From Enoplolaimus lenunculus (Eukaryota; Nematoda; Enoplea; Enoplida; Thoracostomopsidae), in contig JASANG010004041.1 in NCBI GenBank assembly GCA_030248215.1, forward strand, positions 28,222-92,221: 64,000 nt of DNA, given 5' to 3'. The position numbers and the translations under genes were made by a program. The notes under the pieces are model-generated. The model saw nothing but the letters and a program-made list of their open reading frames with translations. It ran no database searches and was not told the origin of the DNA. The first letter of the stretch is position 1. Every line of letters begins with the position of its first letter. This document shows, piece by piece, positions 1 through 11,900 of the stretch.

Positions 1-34
1 AGCTAAAAAGCTGCAACGCCTTTTAGCAAATGAT

Positions 35-2662
35 ATGAGTGACACGACCGGTCAAGAAACCAGATATAAGTTGTACGAGAATAAAGTAAATCAAAAGAAC
101 AATAAGTCAAAAATGAATCGTGGACATGAGGGTGCGAAAGACAAGGACGACAAGAAGGAGTACACCGACAAGGATGAGCGGTCAAAGCAACAAGGGTCGC
201 CCCGCACCTGTTTTAATTGCGGTAAAGAAGGGCACATAGCCCGGAACTGCAGAAGTCCTAAGAAATCAGACTCGGATTCGAAGAAGAATAACAGTAATAA
301 TAATAAGAATAAAGATTCTGAGAAAAAGTCTGATACAAAACGTGAGTTCGAACCGTGCGAATTTTGTAATAAGACAAACCATCCGGCGCGTATTTGTTTT
401 AAAAACCCTGACCGGAAAAAGGCGGATGGGAAATCAAAATCGAAATCTAATGACGAACGCAAGGGTCCCCGGGCAGAGTCTCCCAGGCGTGAGGCAACAG
501 AGGCGAAACAATTGACAGGTCGTTCAGGAGCCGTGGGCGGAGTCTTAGCACAACCGTCCGCAGTCATAATACCGCCTCACCACGTCCGTTTACCGGACGG
601 TCGAAACATTTCGGCTGCGGTACCAACCGCGTATATCGCGACTAACCGCGGAACCGGTGTAAAACCCACCGGATTCAATGTCGAAATAAGTATTAATAAC
701 CTACTAGTTATGGGTCTGTTGGATAGTGGTGCGGATTTAACGTTGATGCATAAGCATTTGTACGATTTGTATTTTTCGGATATACCGTTGGATACATCCC
801 ACGTGATCGACTGTTTCGGTTACGAAGCCGCACCAGCACAAAAGACACTTGGATGTATGAATCACAGCGTCACACTCGGAGGTGTCACCAAAATGGTTCA
901 GATTCACGTCATGCCGTCAATGCAGTCGTCTCTGATCCTGGGTGAAGATATCCTGACGAACTTTGGTGTGGTCTTGGATTACGTACGTTCAACAGTAACG
1001 GTGCACGGCACCAAGGTTAGATCTTGGAAATCCAGACAGGTATGTGATGGGGGTTTGTTAAAGTTGGAATTAATTGAAAACATCGTTATGCAAACCCCGG
1101 AGAAATCAACAACTTCAAAGTCATCGACATCGAAGTCGGCAAGGAAGAAACGGCTCGAAGAACGGGTGCAGCAAGATCGAGAGAAGCGTTTGTCGATAGT
1201 TGACGACAACATTATTGATTTGCCCGGGCGTGACGAAGTGGACTTGGAAGCAATTCGTGTGACGAAGGAAGTTCAACAGCAGATGCGCATTCCACTAGTC
1301 AAATTGACGCCAGTGACGGTAGTGAGAACAGTCTCGTACGAATCAATCAAATCGGGTAAATCGGTGATAGCGTCGAAATCAGCAACGACGAAGACAACAC
1401 CTGCACCGACATCGGTTTCGATGACCAAGTCATTAAAACCGGTGATGTCGACTGTGGTGCAATCGTCGAGAGACGTAGTGCACAAGTCGGCACCGCCGTC
1501 TAAAGTGACCGAGTCACGAAAGCCGGCGAAGCCATCGTCTGCACAGGCAGGACAGCGAAGCGTGCCGCGTACTTATGCGGATGCGGTGCGTCCTTCGGCT
1601 GCTCGGTCTCGTGTGGATTCGTTTGAGACGCTGCTCAGCGCTTCTACGTATAAAAAGGGGACAAGGAAACGTAATGACAATCAAGAAAAACAACATCAAG
1701 TGTCCCCGTCGAAGGTCGCTGTACAGCAGAAGGAGGCAATTACAACGGTGCCTCACAAACAGACGTCAAGTGGGCCATTAGCGGGTGCTCTACCGGATAC
1801 ACGTGGCGAAAAGGAGCCCAGCTCAAAAGCTGTGACTCCAGTTACTTCTGCGCCCGGCACGCGGGTACCCGAAACCATCGTGACTGAGTCAACGTTGGTG
1901 GTACCGCCGGTGACGGTGCAGGCGCAACGAGAAGTAACGGTGGTGAGCACCGCTCCTGGCGTGCGGATGTCCGAGGAACCGACATCCTCTCGGGCATTAG
2001 CAATTCCGGATGGGGGAGAACAGCGCGCAGTTGCTTGCAATCTCGTGTCGGCCGGGCAACCGGGATCGACGGAGGCAGCGCAGCCTTCCCCTAAGGAAGC
2101 CGTCAGTGAGCGGAAGGATGCTCAAAAGGCCGGTACTGCAGCCGGAGAGTCTGCGGGTGACACAGAACAGTCAGCAGTGGACACGCAGTCGGAGGATTGG
2201 GATCCGAACGTGGTAGTTCTGCCTGATCAATGTCTGTTACACGGTGGAGAACTCATGAGTAGATTTCCACAAAATTACGAATATCGACTACATGCGTATT
2301 ATTTTAATGTCAACGAACGTGTGGCGCGCCCTGTTGGTCCGTTGACGGAAACGCAACTGTCGGATATTCGAAGATCTTGGACGTACGAATTCATAAATTT
2401 GATTCGTTTCCGTCTATTGTCAAACGTGTCACTCACGGTCTACCTCGACTATCTCCGGTTTGTCGAGCGTGGAATACGATACGAGGTATTTAACCGAGCG
2501 CCGTACCTAACGCCGCTTCAGTATGACAACATCATACGTTTTCGCTATGGAGTTGCGAGATTGGGTACTGCGTCGTATTCCATGGCGCAGGCGGGCATTT
2601 GCGCAGGCACCGCGTGCCGCGTTCTTGCCAATTGGTCGTGCTTTGCTGGGTCAACAGTATGA
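35..2662 (+). CDS. Gag zinc-knuckle and retropepsin polyprotein of LTR element
   Basis: This is an 875-codon open frame belonging to the LTR element. Residues about 59-72 form a CCHC knuckle (CFNCGKEGHIARNC), and a second Cys/His cluster follows near residues 108-121. These are nucleocapsid-type RNA-binding motifs. Near residue 229 lies the aspartic protease active site (LLDSGADLTLM), followed about 70 residues later by the conserved strand ILGEDIL. The rest, roughly residues 350-740, is low-complexity and rich in Ser, Thr, Pro, Lys and Val. The last 120 residues, rich in aromatic and Arg residues, match no family I know. The true N-terminus may lie upstream of the window. The product would act in virus-like particle assembly and maturation. 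Treated as part of a mobile element, not a host gene. Confidence 0.8.
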   Translation: MSDTTGQETRYKLYENKVNQKNNKSKMNRGHEGAKDKDDKKEYTDKDERSKQQGSPRTCFNCGKEGHIARNCRSPKKSDSDSKKNNSNNNKNKDSEKKSDTKREFEPCEFCNKTNHPARICFKNPDRKKADGKSKSKSNDERKGPRAESPRREATEAKQLTGRSGAVGGVLAQPSAVIIPPHHVRLPDGRNISAAVPTAYIATNRGTGVKPTGFNVEISINNLLVMGLLDSGADLTLMHKHLYDLYFSDIPLDTSHVIDCFGYEAAPAQKTLGCMNHSVTLGGVTKMVQIHVMPSMQSSLILGEDILTNFGVVLDYVRSTVTVHGTKVRSWKSRQVCDGGLLKLELIENIVMQTPEKSTTSKSSTSKSARKKRLEERVQQDREKRLSIVDDNIIDLPGRDEVDLEAIRVTKEVQQQMRIPLVKLTPVTVVRTVSYESIKSGKSVIASKSATTKTTPAPTSVSMTKSLKPVMSTVVQSSRDVVHKSAPPSKVTESRKPAKPSSAQAGQRSVPRTYADAVRPSAARSRVDSFETLLSASTYKKGTRKRNDNQEKQHQVSPSKVAVQQKEAITTVPHKQTSSGPLAGALPDTRGEKEPSSKAVTPVTSAPGTRVPETIVTESTLVVPPVTVQAQREVTVVSTAPGVRMSEEPTSSRALAIPDGGEQRAVACNLVSAGQPGSTEAAQPSPKEAVSERKDAQKAGTAAGESAGDTEQSAVDTQSEDWDPNVVVLPDQCLLHGGELMSRFPQNYEYRLHAYYFNVNERVARPVGPLTETQLSDIRRSWTYEFINLIRFRLLSNVSLTVYLDYLRFVERGIRYEVFNRAPYLTPLQYDNIIRFRYGVARLGTASYSMAQAGICAGTACRVLANWSCFAGSTV

Positions 2663-3653
2663 CGCAGTCAAAGACAAACGCGCCGCCGCCAAACGTGATG
2701 CTGTTATGGAAAACGGATACACGGATGACGGTTATTGGCGAGCGCGTGACGAATTCGAGCGTGACAACGTGGCGTATATCACGGCGCATACGACAGCACC
2801 GAGTGATCCGCGAACAAGGCAGATGCTGGGTGAACTTACGGTTCGTTTGGACAATATGCGCAGACGCACGTTGAGGAAGTTGACAGGTGCGGAACGCGCT
2901 GCAATTCGCGATGCAGGCGACCGTTATAACCGCTCGTTGAAGCATGATGCGCCTAATGATCATCGTTACTACAATCCACCTGCGAATCCGCATGATGAAG
3001 AATTCCTTCGATTTATGCGCAATTTCGGCGAAAACTTTCCACAGCAAGAAGCTGCGGAAGACAGTCGAATTCGGAAGTTTCGGAATTCAAGGATCGCGCA
3101 GATGGGCAAAGTGACGACGCGAGCGTATCATAGCGAAGATTCGGATGAATCATTTGTTGGACCTGTTCAACGAGGGCCGACTCGCGCCGAAAAACGTATT
3201 GGTTCAATGGGAACCGATCATGAAAGCAGCTCCCAGGACTCAGACCGGAGAGTTACTCGTCGACGACGTCCGCGCGCAAAGATGTCGCGCTATTCTAGCA
3301 GCGGCGGACGAGGCGATCGGTACCCAGTACCGAAAGCCAGAACAGCGACATCACGAGATCGTCATGCTAGAGGCGATCGAGGGCCGGTTCACCAGCGGCT
3401 TGACTACGGTGCTGCGCGTCGTGTTCGGGCACCGCCAGATGAACCGAGCCCAGATGACGACCAGCGTGATCGCTCCGACCGTGAGGAGCGTGAGCAATCT
3501 CACGACTTTTGGGGTCGTGAACAACGTCGCGAGGATCGTGATCAACGGCGTGAAGACCGCGGCAAAAACGTTCAAAGGAAGTTATTACTACAAAGGCCGG
3601 AAAGATCGCGATCGGGATCGACGAAACTGATCTGCAAGTTAACAAAGATCTGA
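2523..3653 (+). CDS. Unknown basic/acidic ORF in the pol position of the LTR element
   Basis: A 376-codon open frame overlaps the end of the Gag-Pro frame by about 140 bases in another register. The first two thirds have ordinary composition; the last 150 residues are dominated by Arg, Asp, Ser and Glu (RD/RS-like). No polymerase, integrase or envelope motif is visible. From 3145 to 3630 a third register is also open for 161 codons and has a more balanced composition, so the charged tail may be a shadow of that one. Which is used cannot be decided from sequence alone. Product unknown. Confidence 0.45.
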   Translation: MTTSYVFAMELRDWVLRRIPWRRRAFAQAPRAAFLPIGRALLGQQYDAVKDKRAAAKRDAVMENGYTDDGYWRARDEFERDNVAYITAHTTAPSDPRTRQMLGELTVRLDNMRRRTLRKLTGAERAAIRDAGDRYNRSLKHDAPNDHRYYNPPANPHDEEFLRFMRNFGENFPQQEAAEDSRIRKFRNSRIAQMGKVTTRAYHSEDSDESFVGPVQRGPTRAEKRIGSMGTDHESSSQDSDRRVTRRRRPRAKMSRYSSSGGRGDRYPVPKARTATSRDRHARGDRGPVHQRLDYGAARRVRAPPDEPSPDDDQRDRSDREEREQSHDFWGREQRREDRDQRREDRGKNVQRKLLLQRPERSRSGSTKLICKLTKI

Positions 3654-3757
3654 AGTTGAAGCTTTAGAAATAATTTCTTGAAATTGCAGATCATGTATAT
3701 AATGTATATATGTTCGTTAATTTACTTGTGGATTTGCCAAGATTCTACTTGTCATTT

Positions 3758-3880
3758 ATGAGCTCACTTAAAATGCTGGTCGTTGTGCCTTTATTTTATA
3801 TTATAACTGTATGCATAATTTTGTTATTTATATTAACTGCTTGGCAGTGGAAGCCAAGAAAGGAAATAGAGGGGATGTGA
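3758..3880 (+). CDS. Small single-pass membrane ORF before the 3' LTR
   Basis: Forty codons from ATG to TGA. After a short start the peptide has a strongly hydrophobic run of about 20 residues (VVVPLFYIITVCIILLFILT), followed by a basic tail (WQWKPRKEIEGM). That is the pattern of a single-pass membrane peptide with a positive-inside end. The stop overlaps the first bases of the LTR. It sits where envelope genes sit in LTR elements, but it is far too short to be one. A chance frame in AT-rich DNA is a real alternative. Confidence 0.3.
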   Translation: MSSLKMLVVVPLFYIITVCIILLFILTAWQWKPRKEIEGM

Positions 3881-4550
3881 GCGGTTGCTACCGCTGATGC
3901 CTAAACGGTAAGGACATAACCGTGTAATGAAACTATGAAATATAGACGGGTAATGACACACCCGTGGACTTAGAATATTTTCCGGATAGTTACCTCAGCA
4001 GACAAAAACTGGTTTTCCTCTTTGAGAGGAAAATCTGGAAAAGTAAGAGATAATATTTTCCGTCCGGATTAAGAACCAGCTTGAAGAGAAAATTATTGTA
4101 AGAGCAAAATAGCTGGTATTTTGCTCTGAAGAACCTGTTTGATTCTAGATTGGAGTTTTATGCAAATTGTTGTTTTGTGAATGCAATTCAGTCTGTAGTT
4201 TTGTATTGTTCTATGTGGTGACAATTTTCCGGGAAATTGGAATGAATTCTAATTGTTTTCGAATTGTTCGCTTTACGCAGCATTAATGCTGCTTTAGTTT
4301 CTTTTTGGAATTTAGATTTAATTTCAACTTAGTTTTCATTTAGTTTTCAATCATGAGTATTGAAAACTAATCGTGTTCGTATTTGTAAGTTGCATTCTTA
4401 CTTGTTCGTATTAATATGTTATCTTACTTGTTATTAAAGCTTAACCCTAGTCTTGTTTATTAGCGAGTTCGACGGGCTTCTGAGTGCTAAATCGGAGATC
4501 GAAACCCCTGTTAAGGCTGGAATTGGATGAACTCGCCCAGTCCCCTAACA
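3876..4550 (+). repeat. 3' LTR
   Basis: The LTR begins TGTGAGCGG directly after a purine-rich tract (AAGAAAGGAAATAGAGGGGA) and can be ended at CCCCTAACA, giving the usual TG...CA ends and a length of about 675 bp. An ATTAAAG signal lies near 4433. The start is well placed by the purine tract. The end is inferred from the TG/CA rule, because the partner LTR is outside the window. Confidence 0.6.
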
Positions 4551-4735
4551 ACCTTAATATTTAGACCCCAGTCTATTAATATATACCTGGCTCACACATT
4601 TATTATCAACTGTGTGCACTCGCACGCTGCTGGTAAGCATATATACAGTGCAATTCATCACATGGCATATGTACATATCGGACCGACATATACCTTATGC
4701 TCACATGACCCAACTTTGACTAAGGTCGTCCCATG

Positions 4736-4921
4736 ACCGTCCATCTTATTTTCGACCGGTTACCGTCTTCATAGCGCGGCAATTAACCACTGCGTCCACA
4801 AAGTACGAACAAGAACTTCAGACCTTTTTACTAAACAAACGGAAAAGCGGGTTACGGGCCGGTTCGAACCAGCTACGTACAGTCTTTGGGCAAACGCTCT
4901 ACCACTGCGCCACGGAGCTCG
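4736..4921 (-). mobile_element. tRNA-derived SINE (family A), minus strand
   Basis: Read on the minus strand, a tRNA-like head starts at GAGCTCCGTGGCGCAGTGG (box A) with box B at GGTTCGAACC. A body follows with the landmarks GGTCTGAAGT, GCGCTATGAAGACGGTA, AGATGGACGGTCATGGGA and CGACCTT. The same head and body occur in two copies near 41.1-41.5 kb, which confirms it as a dispersed pol III retroelement rather than a functional tRNA gene. Confidence 0.75.
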
Positions 4922-7900
4922 AATCTCAAACTATTTTCATCTTCGGCTCTCTGCCGACCGGTATGTTGCCACCAAGCATACAATACAGAGCTTTTTACAA
5001 TTCCCAAAATTTGTACCGATGCCGATACTTATTTTCAAATGTTACTAAATGCAAAACCGATACCAATACCGATTATAATTTTAATACACAATGCTAAACG
5101 AACAGATAGGATTACTACACTACATTACAATAAATTCAAAGACATATATCCCAACAGCCATAAACAGTTGTTACTTGATAAAAGCTTTTCATTGCAATCA
5201 ATTTTATAAATACAAACGCATTTAGTATCCGTGCTTGATTCAACATCTTCCAAAATAAAGAAAATAAATGTTTGACTATCCACTAGCTACGTGTTTACAT
5301 ACATACATACTTAACGTCTAAAGTGTGGTATAAATATCGCTGGGTTTCAGAGGAAAAACCCGCTTTCTAAAAATGAAGGTTGAAGGTTTCAATAAACATA
5401 TAATTACTAGTGAACAGCAGCTCAAATTCACATACGCAATCAGCTGTTTCAAGTATGCCGTGCTTTTCAGAATAAAACGTACCACAAATGCAGTATTTTT
5501 AAAGTTTTCAGGCTATCTAGCCGATTTGTTCCATCCTAATTCTGTAGGAAGTGAGAAAATACATTTCATGTATGTCCGCTAAAACGTGCCGCTATAAATT
5601 GTTGCACAATGTTATACTATAATTCCTGTCTGTGGATTGAAAGTACACTTACCAGCGAAACGCTATTTAATCTTAACAATACACAGTGTGACGTATCTGC
5701 AAACGTGCAACAGCTCCTAGGATGCAACCGGAAGTGAAAAATACTGAAGTCGAGGAAGCCAGAAATTAAATAAAATTTGGTGTGCAAAACAGTTTCGATT
5801 TGGTAATTTTAGCAAGTATCTGTAAAAAGAGCTGTCAAAAATTTTCGTTTTACTTTCAAGAAATTCACTCAATTTATTACTCAGACTTGTACCAAAACTT
5901 AAAGTCAAACATACAAAGATACAATTTTTGTACAACTGCAAAGAATATCAGTAAATATGCCATAATACAGAAATTTATACCTAAATTTTACCAGAGCCAA
6001 AGCTCGATTTTCTGCCGGAGCCGGAATCAGAAGCAGATCTATCGAGCACTGGATATTCGAAATATCATCTGAAAACCTTCTTACTCTGAACGTAGCTTTT
6101 ATACCTATTAATTCTGCATTTCTGTCATATACTTTAATAACAATAATTTTATGCCACAAATTCGTATTATAAAGATTCGATTTAAATACTAATTGCACAG
6201 TTTTCTCCAGTTTGCCAAAGTTGAGCAAAAAAATTACAAATTCATGAATTTTTCACGCGGCAATAAATCTCCGCTATTATAGTTGCCATTATTTATCTAA
6301 AAATTAAATATTAACTCATGTGTGAAATTCTGTCTTTGCCTAGAGAGTTGTGAACACCAGGGGTGACATAGAATGTTGCATAGCCATTAAATACATTGTT
6401 AAACCCGGTTCCAACGTTTTTGATCACTTCACGGCTCTGATATATCAGCCGAAGTACAATTATTTCAAGTGTTATACAGTAAATGTCGTGCATACTTAAG
6501 CGATTTGGTAAGAATGGCAAATGCTGGTTACTCCTGTGTATTAAAGTGTCTCATTTATAGTTTTTGCACACTCAACAAAAATGTTCTCAACTCAGTTTTT
6601 ACACACTGAACGAAAAGGCAATCCGGATTCAGCTACACGTTGAAGGAGAAGAAAGTTAAACAATAAATTATTTTGAACACTCTTGGCAGGGTTTAGGGGG
6701 CAAAACGTCGTGTTGTTTAATTTAAGACGTATATATTTTGCCAAACGCGACCAATTGATACTCAAGTTGCGGATGGATGTTCATTCTAATGGTACAAACA
6801 ATCATATTATCCATCTATATATACGCAAGGGCGTATCCGAAAAAAACAGAAATGGAAGCTCACCTGCGAAACAAAGAAAGCCTAAAATTGTGTTCAACAG
6901 AACAAAGATGCTTCATATACGGCACAGCGCGTAGTTTTGTTAATGCTTGCTGGATTGGAAGGTATAAAGGGGCGAAAGTGAACAATGTGTTATCCGTAAG
7001 CGTGTATACAAAAACGGTTCAAAATCCTAAAACCGTTTAAAGAACGTTTTAGTATTTTTGACGATTTCTAAAATTGTTGCCTTCGAAGCGCATATTAATC
7101 ATAGCTCCACGTTTGAGAATATTAAGGCACACCAGTAAAAGCGTTAAACCAAAAAACTATTTAAAATTCCATAAAGTAAATTTTCTAATGCGAACGTCTA
7201 AAGTTTTCGCGGACACATTGCGAATACGGAACTTTATATTTTCAATTCAACAAATAGTTTAAAAACTTTTACAAATATTTAGTCAGCGAGAAAACATGCA
7301 AAACATTTTTTCAATGTGATTTGCCTTTTTCTAAATACCTATAGCGAGTTTTTTGTAAAACTTTGGTCTGTCAAAAGCACAGTTGATTATTGTACGGGGC
7401 GTATGGCTCAAATAAAAAACCACCACCATTCCATGAAAGTGCAGCAATGCCAACAGCGCACAGTTCCTCGTATATGTGTTGGTCAGGACACATGTCAAAA
7501 GTGAAACAAAACTGTGCTTATCATTTGAACGATCGTATTGATGGGTCAACTATGTGATTTTTTTTGGTTTTGCCCGGGTGCGCATGTGCGCACAACTTAA
7601 TTTCAGAGTTTGACATTTTTGGCGTAGAGTGGCAAGCGAACTGAGCTCTGTTTCCACAGTGTGTTCGTTTTCTGTCGTCAAACTAAAGGACATAAAGACC
7701 TTTGGAATGAACAGTCTAATTTCAGACGAATGCTTCTCAATATACAACATGTCTTGACCTAAAAACACAAAATAAAAAAAAGAATAGATAGTGTGCTTGC
7801 GATACCAGGACGCGCAGTATAAGTTTGTGTCGCTGAAAAAGTTTACATTTTTTCTATTGTGACACAATTGGCCAACATGATTTGTCAAATTCAATGGAAC

Positions 7901-8735
7901 ACATGAGTGTTTTAGAATAGTTTTACGCAATAAACTCTAATTTCAGCAATTGTTCTTAGCGTTTTACATTATCCTCGGTGTTTAACGAGTGTTTGAAGTG
8001 ATCATACTGTAACATTAACTTTACCCAAATAAAGATGGGGCGCTTCGACGTCGTCTGTTACTAAGTACTGCGATACAAGTCAGGTTAGCTATGGTTTGCG
8101 TTGCCTGATGTGCAGTAAATAGTGTTGTCTATTGTGCTTTATCCGATCTTTTTTGCATCAGCATATCACAATACGCATTTTGATTCGATGCATGTGTGTA
8201 GTAGTATAATATACGGTTCTTGCCCTCCCTTTTCGCCCCGCATAAATCATCTCCACTTTTTGCCCCACACCCTCATTTTTCGCTGTCCAAGCTTTCTTCT
8301 CGTTTTACACGTTTTTCAACATTCCACACATTTTACCGGCTCGCACGCTATTTACTTTACTCGCTGAGAAGTAAAATTTGCATTTACCTTTTTTAGTATA
8401 GTATGAGCGAAATAATAACTAATTAAGACACAGTTGACGGCCGTCACAGTATCTCGGAACCACATCAACCAGAATTATATATAGCGTAGGTTATAGCTAA
8501 CCTTCAAAATACTTTTCGTTAACGTTTATTCCAACCGATTGAACGTTAAAATCGGGGACAAGAGCCCATGTTACTTTTAGGGCTCTGCCGCTTTCTGATG
8601 AAACTGCAAACGGGCACTTTTAGATTTTAGACTATGGTTTGCTTAGGTTTAGTTTTAGGCTTAAGTTTATGATTACACTTTTTTCCACGCTTAACCTTAA
8701 ACAGCAACTTTCAGCGGACAACACTGATAAATATA
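4922..8735. other. No host gene seen; decayed repeats
   Basis: No coding region with a recognisable domain or splice structure is visible. It holds remnants of word-repeat elements: GATACCG/ATACCG words at about 4995-5080, a segment starting like a MITE end (GGATGCAACCGGAAGTG) near 5719 with GAGCCGG words near 6015-6030, and CTTAAG-type words at about 8625-8700. The longer open frames are not supported by composition or homology. Confidence 0.5.
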
Positions 8736-8971
8736 TTAACCTTTTCTCACATAGAGTTGCCTATAGGCAACTCAGCGCAGTGTATATACTTTAAGTAATG
8801 TCATAGTATTAAATCATCACAAGACGTGAGAGCACCCTCGGGCTCGAGCGTCAAGCTCCTATAGCTGAGTGGTGATGGTAAACGCCTCCCACTCTAGTCA
8901 CCCGAGCTCGAATCCTAGCATAGAAGTATGCCTCAGGAGAAACAGAAAATATTCATGTGATAAACGGTTAA
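8736..8971 (+). mobile_element. tRNA-headed SINE with terminal inverted repeats (family B), copy 1
   Basis: A tRNA-like segment at about 8861-8930 has box A TAGCTGAGTGG and box B GCTCGAATCC. The unit is bounded by TTAACCTTTTCTCACAT on the left and a partly matching inverted end ATTCATGTGATAAACGGTTAA on the right. Near its left end is the perfect 20-bp palindrome GAGTTGCCTATAGGCAACTC. The 26 bases after its right end match, inverted, the spacer between the two minus-strand copies at 18.6-19.1 kb. Confidence 0.7.
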
Positions 8972-11900
8972 GCGAAAAATTTTCAGTTTACTATCTATAA
9001 TAATTCTTAACTGTATTTTTATGTATTGTTCTAGCGTAAAAACAAACTAAGAGAAGTCGCTTTCTGTAAGGTTTTATAATTGCGACTCTATTACACGTTA
9101 CACACAATAATCTTGCAGTTTCAATGGTTAATTATAACTGCCACATTGAAACGCAATAGGAAATCTTTTATCCATTTTTGGCGTTTGGCTGATTTTGTGA
9201 TTAAAAGTGCAATTTCTGTATCGAGACGTTGACAAGATCATTAGCCGTCCTAACTCTAGCAGGTATTCTTGGTGTAGAACTCGGCTGCGTTGTACAATTT
9301 TTGAATAAACTGAATATTTCATGTTAGCAATGTGTATTTTGCTTTTTGCGATTTGAATTGGATATATAAATCACTTGGAAATTAAATATGAGTGAGTTTT
9401 CATATTCAGGATTATTAATTAATACTGTTTGGCGTATATGTGCCGCATCAAATAGTCTACGCACATGCCGCCTCTATCTGTGCAATTTCATATTCGATTT
9501 ATAGCAATTGCGGAAGTCTTTAATGGATAAAAATCTTAACGTTCAAGTGAAGCATTGTACATATATTCAATTTAAATGCGGTGAAACTTTTCAATCTTCG
9601 AGCGATAAATTGATAACAATATTTGGCGATCAAAAGTCACGTCGTGCTCGCTCTATATTTCATGAATCGATGGAGAACCCGAGATTGAGCAAATAGTAGG
9701 TAACCCTTCGAGAGAAGAGCGCTAACTCATGCGTGATAAATCATTCAAAAAAATTTTTATTTCAGCGTTAATCATTTCAATAAATTCTCCAAATACAAAA
9801 CTATCACTTCGATTTATACAATTATTGCAATTTTTAAGATCTTATTCGTCATCCTCCATGCGCTTGTGTTTAACCAAAAATAGCCGGACGTCAAATATTT
9901 TGCATAATTGAGCTTTTCATGAGCTTCCCTGATCGGTAATTAATATAACCCTTAACCAATTTCGATTTGCAACGAATCATAATTATATATACAACTCACT
10001 CGTTCGCAGAAGCTAACGTTCAATTTTTAGCGACTGTTCCAAAAATGGGATGTATGTTTACTTTGTTTCTTTCGTTCGTCGAGCAATTTTTGAAGATCAC
10101 TGTATGGTCTGTTTGGTGCTCATACAGAGTGGTATCATTATACAGTTCAGTTTTCTACGCGTTCTTATTTGCAGTTTGTCTGTGTTTCGTTTCTTATGTC
10201 AACATGGTGTGGGCTGTTTATATTTGTGTTCATATGAGTCTTCATAGTTGTATAACTACTACTGCACTATATTGGACAAAGTTATGAAACTCTTGCTTCT
10301 GCTGTCCGACACTCCGACATGCTCAGGAAATAGTTCTTGCCATGCGTTCTGTGGTCCAACAAAATGCAGCTCATTCTCATTTATTTTCAACTTTTTTCTA
10401 TAAAATCTGTTGCCGATATATCATTCTTGAAATTGTTATATTTTGTTTAGTTCAAATACAACCATGAGACTGAGAGAGTACTGAAATTGTGCCTGAACCT
10501 TGAAAAAATTTCAAAACGCTTTATTAGCATGGATTTCTAAGCACGAAATGTCTTGGAATTTAAAATTTTTGGATATGCGTATATATGGAAAGATGAAACA
10601 AGTAGTTTTCCGTAATGATAGATATCTGAAATTCATTACAGTCTAACAGTTTTTTACCACTAATTTTTAACTTCGTTTGTGCCGGTAACTATGTAATAAA
10701 TCAAAATTGAAATGTTTTTGATAATTCAAATTTTTTACTGCAAGAAGTCATACGGGAATAGACTGAACCCTCTATCTGGCAAACAAGCAACGCCTACTGA
10801 AATTGAATGCGTAGTATGCCAGTAAGGAATGTTTAGCATTAATAATTGAAAACATTTTAATTTATTTAGTCGCTTTTGGTGCTCTTATGCTTAAACATTT
10901 TATAATTTTTATAATTACGGTAATCGCACTTGATTTAGGCGATTTCTTACCATTTTTCCAATTTCAACAAATAATGCGTTAACTTTCTCTGAATATGTTT
11001 TTGAACTCGTTTAATGTTTTTACAGTGAACATTTACGCAATATTATTTTGAGAAGCGCAAAGCATCTCCCTAAGCCTATGCCTCCGCTTAGAGATAAACA
11101 TATAACTTAACCTAAGTTAAGTTTTAGCCTAAGTAAAAAAATTATATTCTAAATGTTAAACTTATTTGATTATTGTCCAGCAAAACAATTGTTCGCCACT
11201 CAAAAGTTATATGGGCCGAACAATCACTCTACAGCGGAAAAGTGGAGCTTTAGTATAGACTTGTCTTCAGACCTATAACTATTCTTCAGTTACTTGCATC
11301 ATATCGTGCGATAACTTCCCTACAAGTAGTGATAAAGCATACATGAACAAAATGTTCTGCAAAACAAATAGATTCCAGCCTTGAATTCAATATTAACGAT
11401 TACTACATTTACATATTGCATTAAACTCAATATACGTACCCCCCACCTAATGCTTATACGAGACTGTTCTTTATTGCGCGGCAACATTTTTTGTATCGGG
11501 AAATTCGGACTTTAGTGGGAAGTAGGAACTGTAACAAAAAAACGGCTGTAACGTTTAAGCTCTTGAAATTGAATTGGCAAATTGTTAACGATTATCAGTA
11601 AGGCAATCCGCAATGCCCCTGTATATCAAACATAATTCAGATTCGAGGTGCTTCCGCCGTTTTCGACACACCGTTACCCGAATGACATGGATACTTTTCC
11701 TGTGTATGGAAACACGCATCATGCAACAGTTTGTTTTTGATTATACTTTATTGTGTATGTCCGGCGTATAGTGCAATAGTGAGCACGGTACAAACAGCGG
11801 CAGCCAACACAACCAGTGGCGTAGACAGGATTGATTTCATTTCGGGAGGGCATAAAACGTCATGAAATATAATTCTTGTAATCTCTAGAATTTATTAGGT

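Larger units (their letters stand above)
1..4550 (+). mobile_element. LTR retroelement, 3' part, polymerase not seen
   Basis: The window opens inside an LTR element and covers its 3' portion. In order it holds a Gag zinc-knuckle region, a retropepsin-like protease, a long Ser/Thr/Pro/Lys-rich stretch, a second open region that overlaps the end of the first, a short hydrophobic open frame, a purine-rich tract at about 3852-3875, and an LTR from 3876 to 4550. I see no reverse transcriptase, RNase H or integrase motif between protease and LTR. It may be a non-autonomous Gag-Pro element or an internally deleted derivative. Long open frames suggest it is fairly young. The 5' LTR lies outside the window, so LTR divergence cannot be used for age. 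Ty3-like or Bel-like parentage cannot be decided without a polymerase. Confidence 0.8.

Noticed and set aside
9967-10287. 106-codon hydrophobic frame as a membrane protein gene
   Set aside because: Composition matches random T-rich DNA; no motif, no splice support, no neighbour context.
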